Positions 1 to 12,240 of a DNA stretch of 64,000 bases are shown here, piece after piece (the stretch's first letter is position 1; every line of letters begins with the position of its first letter). The position numbers were made by a program, and so were the translations under genes. The notes beneath the pieces are model-generated. The model ran no database searches, was not told the origin of the DNA, and was given only the letters and a program-made list of their open reading frames with translations. The DNA is from Isoetes taiwanensis (lineage: Eukaryota > Streptophyta > Lycopodiopsida > Isoetales > Isoetaceae), in assembly GCA_021234155.1 (NCBI GenBank), contig JAJEKV010000235.1, positions 1 to 64,000 of the forward strand. Reading direction: 5' to 3'.

Positions 1-23
1 ATATTGGGCTTCAGGAGATGCCT

Positions 24-1270
24 TCAGTTTTGTGAATCGGGCTTAATCTTCGCCATAGCCGTAGCTATGATTTTTATAGAATGCGGATATGTGATGGGCC
101 TTCGATTACGTTGATTGCGGCTTGGCTCCTTATCTTTGAGTACCAAGGAAACACATCCCGTGATTTTCAATGCGGGGTTTAGATTTTCTAAATCTTGCAT
201 AAGGTCCGTGATATGTAGAGAAGATATCATCCTTGACCCATTCCCGGGATTACGTTGGTAGAATTAGCAAATCTGGCCCATACCAGGACATTTATTTTTG
301 AAGATACAAAGGTGGTCTTTTGAAGGTCCCTTAAATAGAGGGGGAGACTTAAAACCACTGACTCGGAAAGTCTATGGAAATGGTAAATTGTGTTCTCCAA
401 AGAAAGAAAGCATGGAAATGGTTGTATAAATACTATTTGAGATCTCCCCGGAGATTTTATGACCGAACCATCATTTTAGTGGTGAATATGATAGGGTGGG
501 AAGACATCTTCTTTTATTTTAGATGTCTTAAAGCAAAATGAACTTTTCAGGCGATTTATCGGCTTCCTTAGAGCAAAGTCATCCCACTTTACATCTATTT
601 TCAGCCATCTTGACTTCTTCTAATGTCTTTATCTGTTCTATTATCCTCTTCTCCTCCCCATCATTGAGGCCCAATGCTAGAGTGAGAGGGAGGCCGTAGT
701 GCTGTAATCCCAGTTCTTCCTTTCTTTTGCATTTTAGCTCTACTTGACTTTGGCATAATTTTTATATTTGAAGGAGCTCTTATCATGGTTTTCCATACCC
801 AGTTCCCCGTTCTAAAGCGATTATATATGCTTTTGGGCAAAATTTTAAACAAACTGGTCTTTCAAATATACAGTATTTAGTTTGAATCTTTGTTTTTAGG
901 AAGTACTAAACTTACACTTCTTTTAGTAGATATCACTTGTGGATTATGTTCGAGAAGATAGCATTCTTTGGATTGGACCTTTGAAGGTTTGGAGAGGATG
1001 GAGGAAAGCCACTTCCATTCATATAGCATCTATCATGCTCAGACATCCTCCACTGTTCCCACCCATCCATTACACCATGTCTTAATAATTTTAGAAGCAT
1101 TCATTTACCACTAGCTTAGCGGTAGCTTTATCTTATTCTTGAGCACTTTTAATATTTGGTTGTATTGTATTTGGTGATGGGGCCTAGTCCCAGGTTTTAG
1201 ATGGATGGGTTGCCACTTCAGATAAAAGGTCCCCATAACCGTTGGTTCCCTGTGGACGAAAAATTCATCT

Positions 1271-1301
<31 letters not shown>

Positions 1302-1575
1302 GCTCCATAAAGCCCATATTCTACATAATAATTACACCCATCAAGTTTCTCAAACCTACATGCACAATTTCTACAGAAGATACACCCCTTGTCTATCCAC
1401 GACATCCTCCACCATATTGAAATCTCCCCGCCATAGGCCAAGCTATGCTTATTTCCAAAGCCTTTCAATCTATGTCAAGGCGGTGGCCCATAAAGCATCT
1501 CTCGTCCTCAGGTTGTTATGGGCATAAATATTCGTCAAACCCCATATTCTACCTTCATGTTGCCATAAAATTATA
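24..1575 (-). pseudogene. Decayed LINE (endonuclease and RT fragments)
   Basis: Minus-strand translation of about 1575-1380 gives an APE-type endonuclease piece with WGLTNIYAHNN followed by GDFNMVEDVV, the usual plant LINE endonuclease motifs, with stops between them. Further along the same strand, 640-520 gives a linker-like stretch containing KRIIEQIKTLEEVK. Positions 230-24 give an RT fragment with GCVSLVLKDKEP, RPIT and KIIATAMAK, which corresponds to the start of the LINE RT domain (usually GCVSLILKEGDP, RPITLLNSIYKIIA). Order and spacing (endonuclease, about 1.15 kb, RT) match a single LINE ORF2 cut by the window edge. Stops and frameshifts show that it is dead. The rest of the RT presumably lies to the left of the window. 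Confidence 0.75.
1108..1303 (+). mobile_element. SINE-like retroposon with (TCTTA)n tail
   Basis: The body (about 1160-1265) closely matches a second copy at 50865-51027: both read GGTGATGGGG(C/T)CTAGT, then GGTTTTAGATGG or GTTTTAGATGGG, and end in GTGGACG(T)AAAAATTCA followed by repeated TCTTA. Near the left edge TAGCTTAGCGGTAGC resembles a tRNA A box (RNA polymerase III promoter); a clear B box was not found. There is no coding capacity. The tail is a pentanucleotide repeat, not poly(A). Confidence 0.6.
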
Positions 1576-4380
1576 GCCCATCTACCAAATCTGTCTAATT
1601 TGTGAATCATATATCGTTTACATATAGGCAATCGAGTGCCCGCACTACTAGAGGTATCTTTTTACTTTGCTAAAGAATACCCATGTATTCTTTTACATAA
1701 CGTCTTGAAATAACTGGTGTATTTCCCCTGTTTATACTTATGTCCTGCGGTATATTACGATGGATTTATCCTGATTGATTGCGTTTGATAACCTGTTTTC
1801 TTGGTATTCAGAGGATTTCCCTCACACGGATATTTCGGTTAAGGATCTTCTTATAATTCATAGAGAAATGTTTGGAGACCCTTTCTTCCTTTTCATGTTA
1901 ACCACATGCGTATTTATTATTTCTTCCCTTTTTTTTTTTCATGTTACAAGGAGGATCTTCATCCACCAATTCTCATCTTCCATTGGAAGGTCAGCCCACA
2001 AATTTTTGTGTGATGGGAGAGCTCTCTATAGCAGCCAACTCCCAACTACAATATCTCCTTTGATTTCCTTTTACCTTTACCTTTCTAGCAATGCCTCCTC
2101 TCGGGAATCATTACTTCTTTTAATGTCCACTCTTTTCTCAGCAATATTTCTGGTTCTTTTCCCCTGGCCCTCCCACTTCGAGGGTCTGACCATTTGTTTT
2201 TGACAAGCCCTCACGGTTGTAGAGATGATAGGCTCGATGTTGATGCCATGGTTGGAGATGCCGCATTGCTAGAGTTGGGGGTTTCTACTCCCTTGGAGCT
2301 TGGAGCACATGAGGTGATTGTTATAGGAGCAATGGGGTGGCTCATTGAGACCCCAACACTTGTGAGGGGATCTTTGGGATCGCTCATTGCTTTGATGTTG
2401 AGGACTCATTTCTTCTTTAGATCTTCATTGAGGATTTTCTTCAGCCCTTCAATTTTTAGATCTAGAAACATTACGTATATTTCCCATTTGTTGGTCAATT
2501 TCAAGGAAATTTGAAGATCAATTGCCACTCTTAACTATCACCCCTTTGGGTATGCTCTCACCTTTGTTGGAATGGCTACACAAATCAGCCCCTCTATGGA
2601 ATGTGAGATATGCGTTATTATTGTTAGCAATGACCTTTAAAAACTGTAAGTATCAACATGTCGGTGGTAGGTGTTCAATCTCAAACTGAAGATAGGATTT
2701 TGATTCTTGACATTTGAGGGACAGGCTCGGGAGAATAGTATTGATATAAGATGTATTCCCCATAAAGGTGTCAATGCGATGCACGAGCCACCATCTTATC
2801 AACTGCATCTTCATTATGAAATAAGATGAGGAAAAGTTGCCACCTAAATGCTTTTAAAGACGGCATGTTAAGGCAAACCCTAACTTTTCAAGTAAAATAT
2901 AGCCATAATATCAATTTTTCAAAGTCCAAGAATCCTCTTGTAAAGAACTCTATAAGCCGTCATTGGATACCAAGTTCCACCACTTTTACATGCATACACT
3001 TGATCTATCTACGCTATTGGAAAAATTAGACTCCTCATCTACTTCCATATTTCCAACACTTTTAGTTCCATTTTTTAAGTTTGCCTAATATTTAATTTGT
3101 CGGATCTTGGACAAAAACCCCGCTTTCTACTATTTTAAGTCTTTGCATCTACTCTCAAACTCACGGGTTGTTTATGTTGGCACATTATTCTTTATCCACT
3201 TTCTCGAGAATCTAGGCTTGTTAACTCTTGCTATTGTGTCATTGTTTTTCCAAGCCTTCCTTGCATTACTCCTTGGCCGCCACTAACCGAAGTCTAGATT
3301 TTGCAGTATTACTATGCCCTTCTTGATTCGGCTTTTGTAGTAGCGATTGGTTTGTGGAGGATGCGATTTTTAGCCTCTTTGCTTTGATGAGATAACACCC
3401 CTTTTGTGATTCTCTCGCCTCGCGTTTCTCTTCCACTATACCAATATTGCGGATTTGTGCTTCATCTCGCTGGTTTATTATTTTCTTCCATTTCTTTCTC
3501 GTTTTGCCGGTTTCTACTTCTTCCATGGATGAATCTCATATGCTAGGCGGTGAGTTTTTTCGCCCACAAGCACTATCTCGCCCCCTTTGCTCCTAACATT
3601 GCGTTTTCGATTTTTCGAATAGTTCCAATAAGCTCACACACGCCTTAGAAGCTAGATCTTCCCCTTTACATGCTCCATTGCCATTTGCTCCCTTTTGGGG
3701 ATTGATCTATACTATGTGAGAGTGAGGTGGCTGCAAATGGGCTGGGGATTCTGCTCCGGACAAACTAGAAATGATTTATCTTGCAAGCGAAGCCCAATAT
3801 TTGGTATGTTGAAAGCCCCATCGTGGGGGATTTGCGGGCCCCGAAACCCTCTGGGTTGGGCATTTGTCCGACTGAAATGATGTTGGCGGGGCCGAATCGA
3901 GGCTGCGGAGCCCTCGTTGGACACTTTTTGGGTCGAACCGGGCCAGGTTCGGCGGTCGCATGGCCCATTGCCCTTATGCATGCCTTGACCATTATCAGCT
4001 ATGTCATGACTAGTGGATGGTTTGCGACTGGGGTTGCCCTTAAGGCCAAATTTGTATAAGCATAATTTTAAAAGGTCGGGCGAATAATAGATTTGCAAGA
4101 TAATGTTTTTCTAGACATGAATATTTACCATAGAATCTAGGCCAATCATGACCAACATTGTTTAGCCAAATTTTAAGCATGTTTTTTTTTTCTCAAGTAT
4201 AATTTAGTAATTCACCTATAGTTAATCAAGCACAACAATACCACAATTTAACCTCGTGAATGAGAATGTAGCTTTTATCCTTGTAGATAAACCAATTCTA
4301 TCAAAAAGAAAGATTTGTAAAAATTATGACATGCAAAAAAAATTATGACAAATCCTCTCAAATTATCCTTAGAGCATTAC
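1576..4380. other. Intergenic, no supported gene
   Basis: AT-rich DNA with only short unsupported frames. The stretch at about 3690-4060 is markedly richer in G+C and open in several frames on both strands, but no frame gives recognisable protein motifs. Part of it may be the 5' region of the decayed LINE to its left; this cannot be shown. Confidence 0.4.
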
Positions 4381-4423
4381 AATGCAAGTGCATTTATTGG
4401 CTCCACATTTGGACTTGGATTCG

Positions 4424-4505
4424 GGGGGTATTTGACTCGTGGAATAGGGGGTATTAGACTCGTGGTTTCGGCATGCACACTTATTCCACAAGTCGAATAC
4501 CCCCA
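4424..4505. repeat. Imperfect hairpin (inverted repeat)
   Basis: The left arm GGGGGTATTTGACTCGTGG and the right arm around 4482-4505 (TATTCCACAAGTCGAATAC followed by CCCC) are near-perfect reverse complements over about 23 bp. A second, partial copy of the left arm (GGGGGTATTAGACTCGTGG) lies in the loop. It may be the terminus of a small transposon next to the adjacent SINE-like piece. Confidence 0.6.
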
Positions 4506-4522
4506 AAGTTAAAAAAATGTTA

Positions 4523-4583
4523 AAAGATGGGCTTGAACTCGCACAAGGAAGTTAAAAACCAAATGAACTAACCATCGCACTAA
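4523..4583 (-). mobile_element. tRNA-derived SINE-like 5' piece
   Basis: On the minus strand, TGGTTAGTTCATTTGG resembles an internal pol III A box, and about 30 bp downstream GCGAGTTCAAGCCC resembles a B box. No cloverleaf with an anticodon stem could be drawn, so this is tRNA-derived repeat and not a tRNA gene. Confidence 0.4.
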
Positions 4584-5580
4584 TGGACATTACTACAAAA
4601 TTGATTCTCATATTATAATAAACTATAATAATTATTTATTAGGTAGTTTTTTGGAGGAATCAACCCCCTTCGGGAGAACAATATTACGATTACAATAGCC
4701 ACAAAAGTAACTCTTAAAATCATCATATGTACTTGGATGGATATGGGAGTAGACTAGATTATGAATTAAAAAGCTAGATTTATTAGGCGATTCCTTAAGA
4801 ATCTTCTAGAAGGAGGATAGAATATAAGATAGATAGGTAGATAGATAGATAGATAGCTAGGTAGATAGATAGATGCATGCAAAGCGGCTGTATGTTCATC
4901 CTATTCGCCTCAACGTCATATTGATAACAAAAAAATCATTATTCATTAGTTGTTGATTAGCCTAGTAGCCCAATCATTATATACAACGAGAGGAAATGAC
5001 AATCGAACTGAAAGATAACCACCTCTTTGTTTTTGGTCTATCTAGTTTTCCACATATATGTAAATCCAATTACCAGCAACATTACGAAATATAACCATTT
5101 TCACTTTGCATGGCAGCACGATCAACTTGTCCCGGTATCCTCATTTTCTTGAGCTCTGCTTTCTACGACGTGCAATATTTTGTTGTTCTTGTTCCCGCCA
5201 ATCGTGCCTCTCACGAAACACCTTGGCAACCGAACTACGGGCTCTGGCTCTGTATTTATCACTGCAGGATCAATTGTCAAGCGGATCTCAGAAATTTTCT
5301 TCCCAATGTGTCGGGCTTTATTCGTGTTCGATTAGCCTACATAACATGGAGTAAGATGTGTTTTTTTTCTCTCGTTTTCTTTTTACAAAGAAGCTGATGG
5401 AGATTAATCGGCATTGTTTGGATGGCTTGGTTATGACCTTTCTGGCACCGTGAAAATGCTTCAGTTGTTTGGAGGATAATGGAAGATGTGTTTAGATCTA
5501 TTGATTCTGGTGACATTTTAATGGCCTCCAGAAAAGCGGAAGAAGAAGGTTAGATGCTTGCCGATCCAACTTTTTAGTCT
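4584..5580. other. Intergenic with (GATA)n microsatellite
   Basis: There is a GATA/GGTA microsatellite at about 4826-4874. Two overlapping frames at 5106-5397 are open but lack recognisable motifs. They lie directly upstream of the kinesin relic and could be its 5' flank or untranslated leader. Confidence 0.4.
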
Positions 5581-8500
5581 TTACAAACAGCTTATTTGGA
5601 AAAGTCTGGCTGGGTCATGCAGCTATTAGAAGATACGAAGCAGCAGCATGGTTTGAGAAGTCCTCGGGGACACGTGTCTTCCCACGCAGCCAACGGAAGA
5701 GGAGAGCTGAGATTATGTCTGAGGAATGGCATAGTGCTTTGCAAAGCTTTCAATAAGATTCGTCCTGGTTCTGTTCCAAGGGTACATATATCTTCTCGCA
5801 TATATAAGCTTTGGTGGTGCAATTATAACCTTTAAATATCACTAACAGATTGTGGAAAGTACGAGCCCCAGCCCTCCCCTGATGTGGCTCTGTCTGCTTA
5901 CCAATACTTTGAAAATGTATGGAATTTCTTAGTGGCAGCGAATAGCTTGAAAATTCCACATTTGAAGCATCAGACTTGAATGAGGTATGATTATAGCTAC
6001 ACAACATTTTGGTTTTTGTGCACAGTTTATTGCCATACTGATATTGTTGTCATATTTTCCAGGGCTCTTGGCCACTGGCTCTATTCCAAAGTAGTGGATT
6101 GTATATTGGCCCTTAAATCTTACATGGGCGAGAAAAGGTGGAGATTCAGAATCTTGGAAGTATGATGAAAGCCAACCAGAAACTCCTGTAAAAGTACTTT
6201 ATGGAGATGAGAGTATCAAGTCTTCAAGAAGACAATGGAACATCCCAGATATTGCTGATATTAATGAGAGGCAATTAAAATTTGAGCAGCATGGCAGGGG
6301 TATATAAGACTTCATTGCCCAATTCTGATAGCATGAAGAAGCTTCTTGATGATCCAATGCTTGCAGAAAAGCATTTATATAAGTCAACATCACCTGGTAA
6401 TGTCTTTTGGTAGCTCTAGAATTCAGTAATAATTACAGAGCTGCAATTGAAGCATTTGTATTTGGAAATGTTTTTGCAGACTCAATGGCATAGATCCAAA
6501 ACATGGGACAGAAATTTTCTGAGGTTCTTCAATTGAAAGCATTTCGAAAAATTTTCAAGCATGGAGCAATGTGGATCACTTAAGAGCCTCAATGTACATT
6601 ATCTTCCCAGTGAAGGATGATAATCTGTAGTTTTCATGCATAACAATTTTGCCGTTTGTTTTAGAATACACCTTTGCAATCGCTTCCTAGTCTTGTACGA
6701 TTAATCATCAGTGATAAACAGCCTGAAGAAGTACCAATGGTGAGCCATATTGCTTAGATGTATTTATAGGCATGATTGTGCAGCTCATTCTCATGTGGAA
6801 CTACTCATTCTCATGTGGAACTACAGCTGGTAGAGTTCATGATGAGAAAGATAATGGAGGAATTTGAGAGCCGTCTTAAGTCAAGAGGAGATCAGGTGAA
6901 AAAGGTATGTGGAGTTGATATTTCAATAAGAGATATACACACCGCTTTTTGCAAATAATCTTATTATTGCCGCTTGAAGTCGGTGGTGTAGTTGAAGAAT
7001 GTCTTGAAGGACCTTGTTATTCAAGAAGAGTGGCTGTCTGCAAGGGCAAAGGTTTTGGAAGCTTTGGCTGCTGGCTCAGGAGAGGAGCTCAGGGTATGCA
7101 AGGCTTGCAAAAAAATGTGCTGCTTGGTTCTGTGTATTGCTGGCCTAATTCTCTATTATTTTGTGCAGCTGATCGCAATCCAACTACAACGGGTTAAGGT
7201 ATGTCATCAACATCTAAAAATCTTCATCATATCTGCATAAAGTAATTAAAAGGACATGGCATTGCATATGTTCTTTTCACTATAGTTACATTCATCTTTT
7301 TGTAGTATCATCTCATGTATACCATGTACTTACTGGGATTTTGCATGCAATATGAAGATGGAGAAAAGAAAATTTGAAGATGAGAAGAAAATGAAAGAAG
7401 ATGATATTCAGAGATTGCTAAAGGAAAACATTAAAAGCAAGAAGAGGTTGAATTACTGAAGAATAGGATCAGTCAAATGAGTCTTGAGCAACAGCAATGG
7501 CATCAAATGGAGATTGAGAAGGAGAAAGTAGAACTGGACTATAAAAGCAAGGTTCTGGAGATGGAAAAACAGATAGAAGCTGGTCAGATGAAAGTTGATG
7601 TGCTTGAATCATTTTATAACAACTGAGAAAAACATATCAAAACAACGCTGATATGAAATATAATCACATCATATCTTTGCAATCTCAATCCCATCAGGTC
7701 AGACAAATTTTGAATTGTTCAATAAATGTCCTTAGAAGAAAAAAAAAAAGGGCAATATTGAGCATTTGTGATATGCAGGAGGTAAAGGCTGCATCGGTTG
7801 CTGTAAAGCAAGAAATAGTAGTGATGCAAGATAGGTGGAAAGAGAGTTTGGAAGTCTTGGTAAGAATGTAATGCAAATCTTTGACCATGTTAATAACTCT
7901 TGAATCAAAATAACGCCACCATAAATGCTCATTTGTCTGCAGGGGCTGAGCTTCAGGGCTTGGCAGAAGCAGCATCTGGTTACCATAAAGTTCTTGAAGA
8001 AAACCGCAAGCTTTACAATGAAGTTCAGGATTTAAAAGGTATATGGATGGATGGTTTTTACATCCCTTGCCTTTTTCCCTCAACTCTAGTTAATTCTTGC
8101 AGGAAATATCAGGTATTTTGTTTAGTAAGGCCATTTCTTTCTGGCGAATGTGAAGATAAAGAGTACTGTGAGTTTCATTGGTAGTGATGGTGATATCATG
8201 ATAACAAACCCTAACAAGCAAGGGAAGGATTCCTGCAAAACATTTACTTTTAACAAGATCTATGGTGGATCTTCTTCTCAAGGTGCATTCCTAGTGTCTT
8301 TATAATCTGTTTACTTATCTAATTTGTCTTTAAGCCGATCACTCTTAATAATGCAGGTGAGATCTTTATGGATACACAGCCACCAATTCGTTCTGTTTTG
8401 GATGGTTACAATGTCTGTATTTTTGCCTATGGCCAACTGGGTCTGGGAAAACTTACACCATGGTAAGAATGGTTTTATAATGTTTTTTTTTAGAATGGTC

Positions 8501-11500
8501 CTGCATTCTAGAGAGTCTGGGGCATAGTTGCACCGGAACGTGTTCCTATGCATCTGAAAACTAAACGAAACAAAAGAGAGGAACGGAACATGCATCGGAA
8601 CATTAATGCAACAAAAAAATTTATTTACTAGTAAAGGTTAGCATGGCAGCCTATTACTTGTTGAAACTGTACTAGGTACTAAATACAAAATTCAGAACTT
8701 GTTGGATCATTCATCATCATCGACATCATCAGATTCTTCATCCTCATCACTCACCCACACATCTTCCACCTCTGTTTCATAGTCTTCCGCTTCTTCCATC
8801 ACAAACAAAGAACCCAAAAAAAAAAAAAAGATCCGAAGGGGTTTGATCCATGTATGTCCAATCCATTGCTTTTTCCCTTAATTTTCCGATCCGTTTGTTC
8901 TTGATCCTATGTTCCGTGCAACTATGGTCAAGCTTATGGTTTATCAAAGCACTGCTTTTGGACTTTTTGCCACAACGCTATTTGATGATGGGCATGGTTA
9001 TGTGGACGGCATTGCTGACTAATTATTTTGAATAACAAGTTCTTAGTTATCAGCTCTTGGGCATTATTTTATTTTTTTTAACTTATCTGGAGGATGATCT
9101 ATGTACATCTGTACTATTCATTTCCCAAAATAATTACTGCTTATCAGTTAGCATACAGTATATCTTCTTTAATTACCTAAAAAAAGAATGGTAACACGAC
9201 AAGTCTGCCAAGAACTGCATGTGTGTCTCTCATACCTTTGGTGCTGTAGCTTTGATGCTTGACAACGGACCTGAGCAAGAATTGCAGCATGCTCTAAACT
9301 ATAGTTTCTATTTGGTTAAACTATAGCTTTATTTGGTTCTAGACGAAAGCATGTGGACTTATTCTCTACCCTTTAGCTTTTAGACTGGGCCAGACAATGC
9401 CCCCGCAAAGACCAATGGTGTGTGAACTTCAGCACTTTATGGCCTTTCCAAATATCTCAAAGTAGGATTAATGTTTGTCAAGAGCTTGAGTTGAAGTTAT
9501 TTGTATTAGAACTCCAATGTGCACTTTGTACCTTAGGTCTTGTTGCTTATAGTGGATCTGGGAAAGAATTGCAGCATGCTTCTAAGCTACAGCTTCTGTT
9601 TGTTTCTAGACATGAAAGCAGGTGTGGACTTATACTCTACCTTTGTTTTTTAACCCTGTGACTTTAGACTGGGCCAGACAATGCCTCCCAATACCAATGG
9701 GGTGTCAATTTCCGGCGCTAAAATGACCTTTTGAAATATCTCAAAGTAGGCAGAAAACTTTTGCATACGAGGTTGAGGTGCAAATGATTGAGATCTATAA
9801 TGAACAAGTGCGGGATCTTCTGGCATCTGATGGGCCAACTAAAAGATATCCTTTTGTTTCCTGCATAAAGTGATGCATCATTGATTTTACTGAAGTAGTG
9901 TTCATTGTTGGACCCTTAATTTTCTTACACTTGAGATCAAGAACAAAAATAATGGAGTTAGTGTGCCAAGTGCAACCATGATGCCAGTCAACTCTACTGC
10001 AATGTCCCCGAACTAATGGCTATTGGACAAAGGAATAGAGCTGTTGGAGCAACTGCTCTAAATGACCCAAGCAGCCGTCAGATAGGTACTTTTCTTGAAT
10101 GCATGGATTTTTTTTTTACACATGCTACCATGCTTACAGTTTCTCCTGTAGTGTCTTGACTGTGCATGTGCAGGGTACAGATCTTACTAGTGGCTCCATT
10201 CTTCGGTGGATGTTTGCATCTGGTTGATCTTGCTGGAAGTGAACGAGTTTTGAAATCGAGGCCACTGGGGAACGGCTTAAAGAAGCTCAGCATATCAACA
10301 AGTCACCATCAGCTCTGGGGGATGTGATTTCTGCATTATAGAAGAGTCCACACATACCCATCGAACAGCAAATTAACCCAGCTGCTTCAGGACTCTTTTA
10401 GGTTGATTTCTTGTTTGTGTTCAGATCATATGGGGCTGAATGTACTAATGTTATCACAACTGTTCTATTCAGGAGGGCAAGCCAAAACACTGATGTTTGT
10501 ACACATAAGCCCAGATTCTGGTTCATATGGAGAGACAATAAGTACCTTGAAATTCGCAGAGAGGGTTGCCGCTGTGGAGCTTGGTGCTTTCTCGGAAAAA
10601 CAAAAGAAAGTGCAGAAGTCAGAGAATTAAGGGACCAGGTGGGGTAGGCATGCAGGTCAAATTATCTTCAGTTGGTATGGATGTTGCAAATTTTTGCAGG
10701 GGTACAAACCAATCGTTTGCAGTACAGGACTCGTTATTTCTGGCACTTGCAGTCTCCTTTTTTCTTTGCATTTTGTTTTGAGCTCTTTAAGATTCTATGA
10801 GGGCTTCTGATTTTGTGTGTTAATCTGAGTGCAAGTAAGAGATCATGTGTATTAAAAGGTTGTATTTAGTCCTCCATATAGCTTTCGTGCCTTCAACCAC
10901 AGCCTTGTTATCCACCATGCAGGTGCAATCTATGAAGACTATTATAGCTAAAAAGGAAGCAGAGATTGGTCGCCTACAAACAATGAAATCTAATCGAGGT
11001 ATAGCTGATGTCACAAGGATTATGGAGAAACAGAATGGGCAAACGCGAGATGCAAGTGCATAACGGCATCCATGCTATTACAGAGAAAAGCTCTAAGGAC
11101 ACAAGAGCCATAGTTGAGGTGATGTAAGATTCTTCATAGGATACATTAAGTATATTTCAAGTTATTGACTGTATAACTTTTCCTCAGGACTGTGGAGTAG
11201 GGAAATATAGCACAGATGAGCTGTTTCATTTCTGTTGAAATCAAACCTGATTCAATGCCTGTTTCTCCAAGAGAAAGCATCTTGTCTTGACAAAAGAACT
11301 CCGCTCAAAATGCATCCCCAGGTTCTATGTGTTTGCCTGCCACAGCTTTCAGCCAGTGTTCTACGCCAAGGATTATTGCATGATTTGGTTTTGGATCAAG
11401 ATGAGTGCTCGACTGAATGGACAGAGAATTGGCTGATTTCAATACGACACATCTCTGCTCCTGCTGGATGATACATTTGAAACGTGGCAGGAAAGTGGCT

Positions 11501-12240
11501 TGATGAAATCTGATAGTTATGACTTGGACCTTATAAATTCTGTTCAGAGGCCGCCTGTTCAAAACAGCTATCCGATCTTTCAATTGGTGCCTCCAGTAAT
11601 GATTAGAATGCTTTTAGAACGTTCAGAAGATATCAAAACCAAACTAGTGGCCATTCATCAAAGAACTTAGCAGTTGATCTGTTCGCCAGTGAAGTGATGA
11701 ATAGTGTAGGTGTGGATGGGGAAGTGAAACTCCGAAGGAGCAGTTTCACAGGCAGACACTGTTGCATCTGTTGCCACTAGCGATATGGAGAAAGTAGAGT
11801 AACAATCAATCATCTTCCAAATTTAGAACAAGGTACTTCTTGATGACTTAAATAATTGAATCTTACGGTACTTACTGCTGCAAGTTTTGATGTAGATCCT
11901 CCCATCAAAATCAAGTACCTCGTCCCTTGGGGCAAATTAGGAAACATTCGACTACCACAGAGTCAGGCCATGCAAAGGAGAAAGGAAGTCTAAGAACGAT
12001 CAATAAGGTGCAGTCCGCTAGTGACATGAAAGGCATGAACTGGAAAAGCAGTCCCAGATCTTCTACAGGTAATATCTAGGACCGACCAAATGAATGAGGT
12101 TGAAAGCGTATCTAAGGTACTGAGTTTTCTGTTTCAGATTTATCTGAAGGCTCATCAAAAGCTGGATTGTTCAGGCCACCTTCAAGCACCCCATCGAAGA
12201 GATGGCACTGATGTGTATAAGGACTGGAACGTGAAAAGCC
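5580..12240 (+). pseudogene. Kinesin-14 with calponin-homology domain, degraded
   Basis: Exon-like blocks follow the order of plant CH-domain kinesin-14 proteins, minus-end-directed microtubule motors that can also bind actin. A CH segment lies at about 5690-6150 (GIVLCKAFNKIRPGSVPR, then DVALSAYQYFENV and SKVVDCILALKSY). A coiled coil follows at 7360-7620 (MEIEKEKVELDYKSKV). The motor comes next: neck and first strand near 7980-8150 (VLEENRKLYNEVQDLKG, VRPFLSG), P-loop at 8390-8465 (DGYNVCIFAYGQ), EVEVQMIEIYNEQVRDLL at 9768-9825, switch I region near 10050-10085, switch II at about 10210 (LHLVDLAGSERV), and [17 protein letters not shown] at 10540-10590. It is broken: one base is missing in the P-loop codons, one after SERV, one in the first motor strand, a TAG sits after DVISAL, and the frame shifts again after VELGA. 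A possible tail runs from 11080 to 12240 and is weakly supported. Confidence 0.85.
9241..9750 (+). repeat. Tandem duplication of a kinesin exon and its intron
   Basis: Two direct copies, 9241-9466 and 9538-9750, each contain an intron end with GAATTGCAGCATGCT and TCTAGAC(G/A)(T)GAAAGCA, then the exon start ACTGGGCCAGACAATGCC, ending in AAATATCTCAAAGTAGG. This exon encodes the SGPDN motor segment that follows the P-loop. The second copy runs straight into CAGAAAACTTTTGCATACG, so it is the ancestral junction. The first copy contains an in-frame TGA. Confidence 0.8.

Noticed and set aside
3695..4098. Several overlapping open frames on both strands
   Set aside because: The stretch is G+C-rich, so stops are rare in all frames; no frame shows family motifs or codon bias.
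5106..5397. Two overlapping frames upstream of the kinesin
   Set aside because: No motif, no match to the kinesin N-terminus, and the frames contradict each other.
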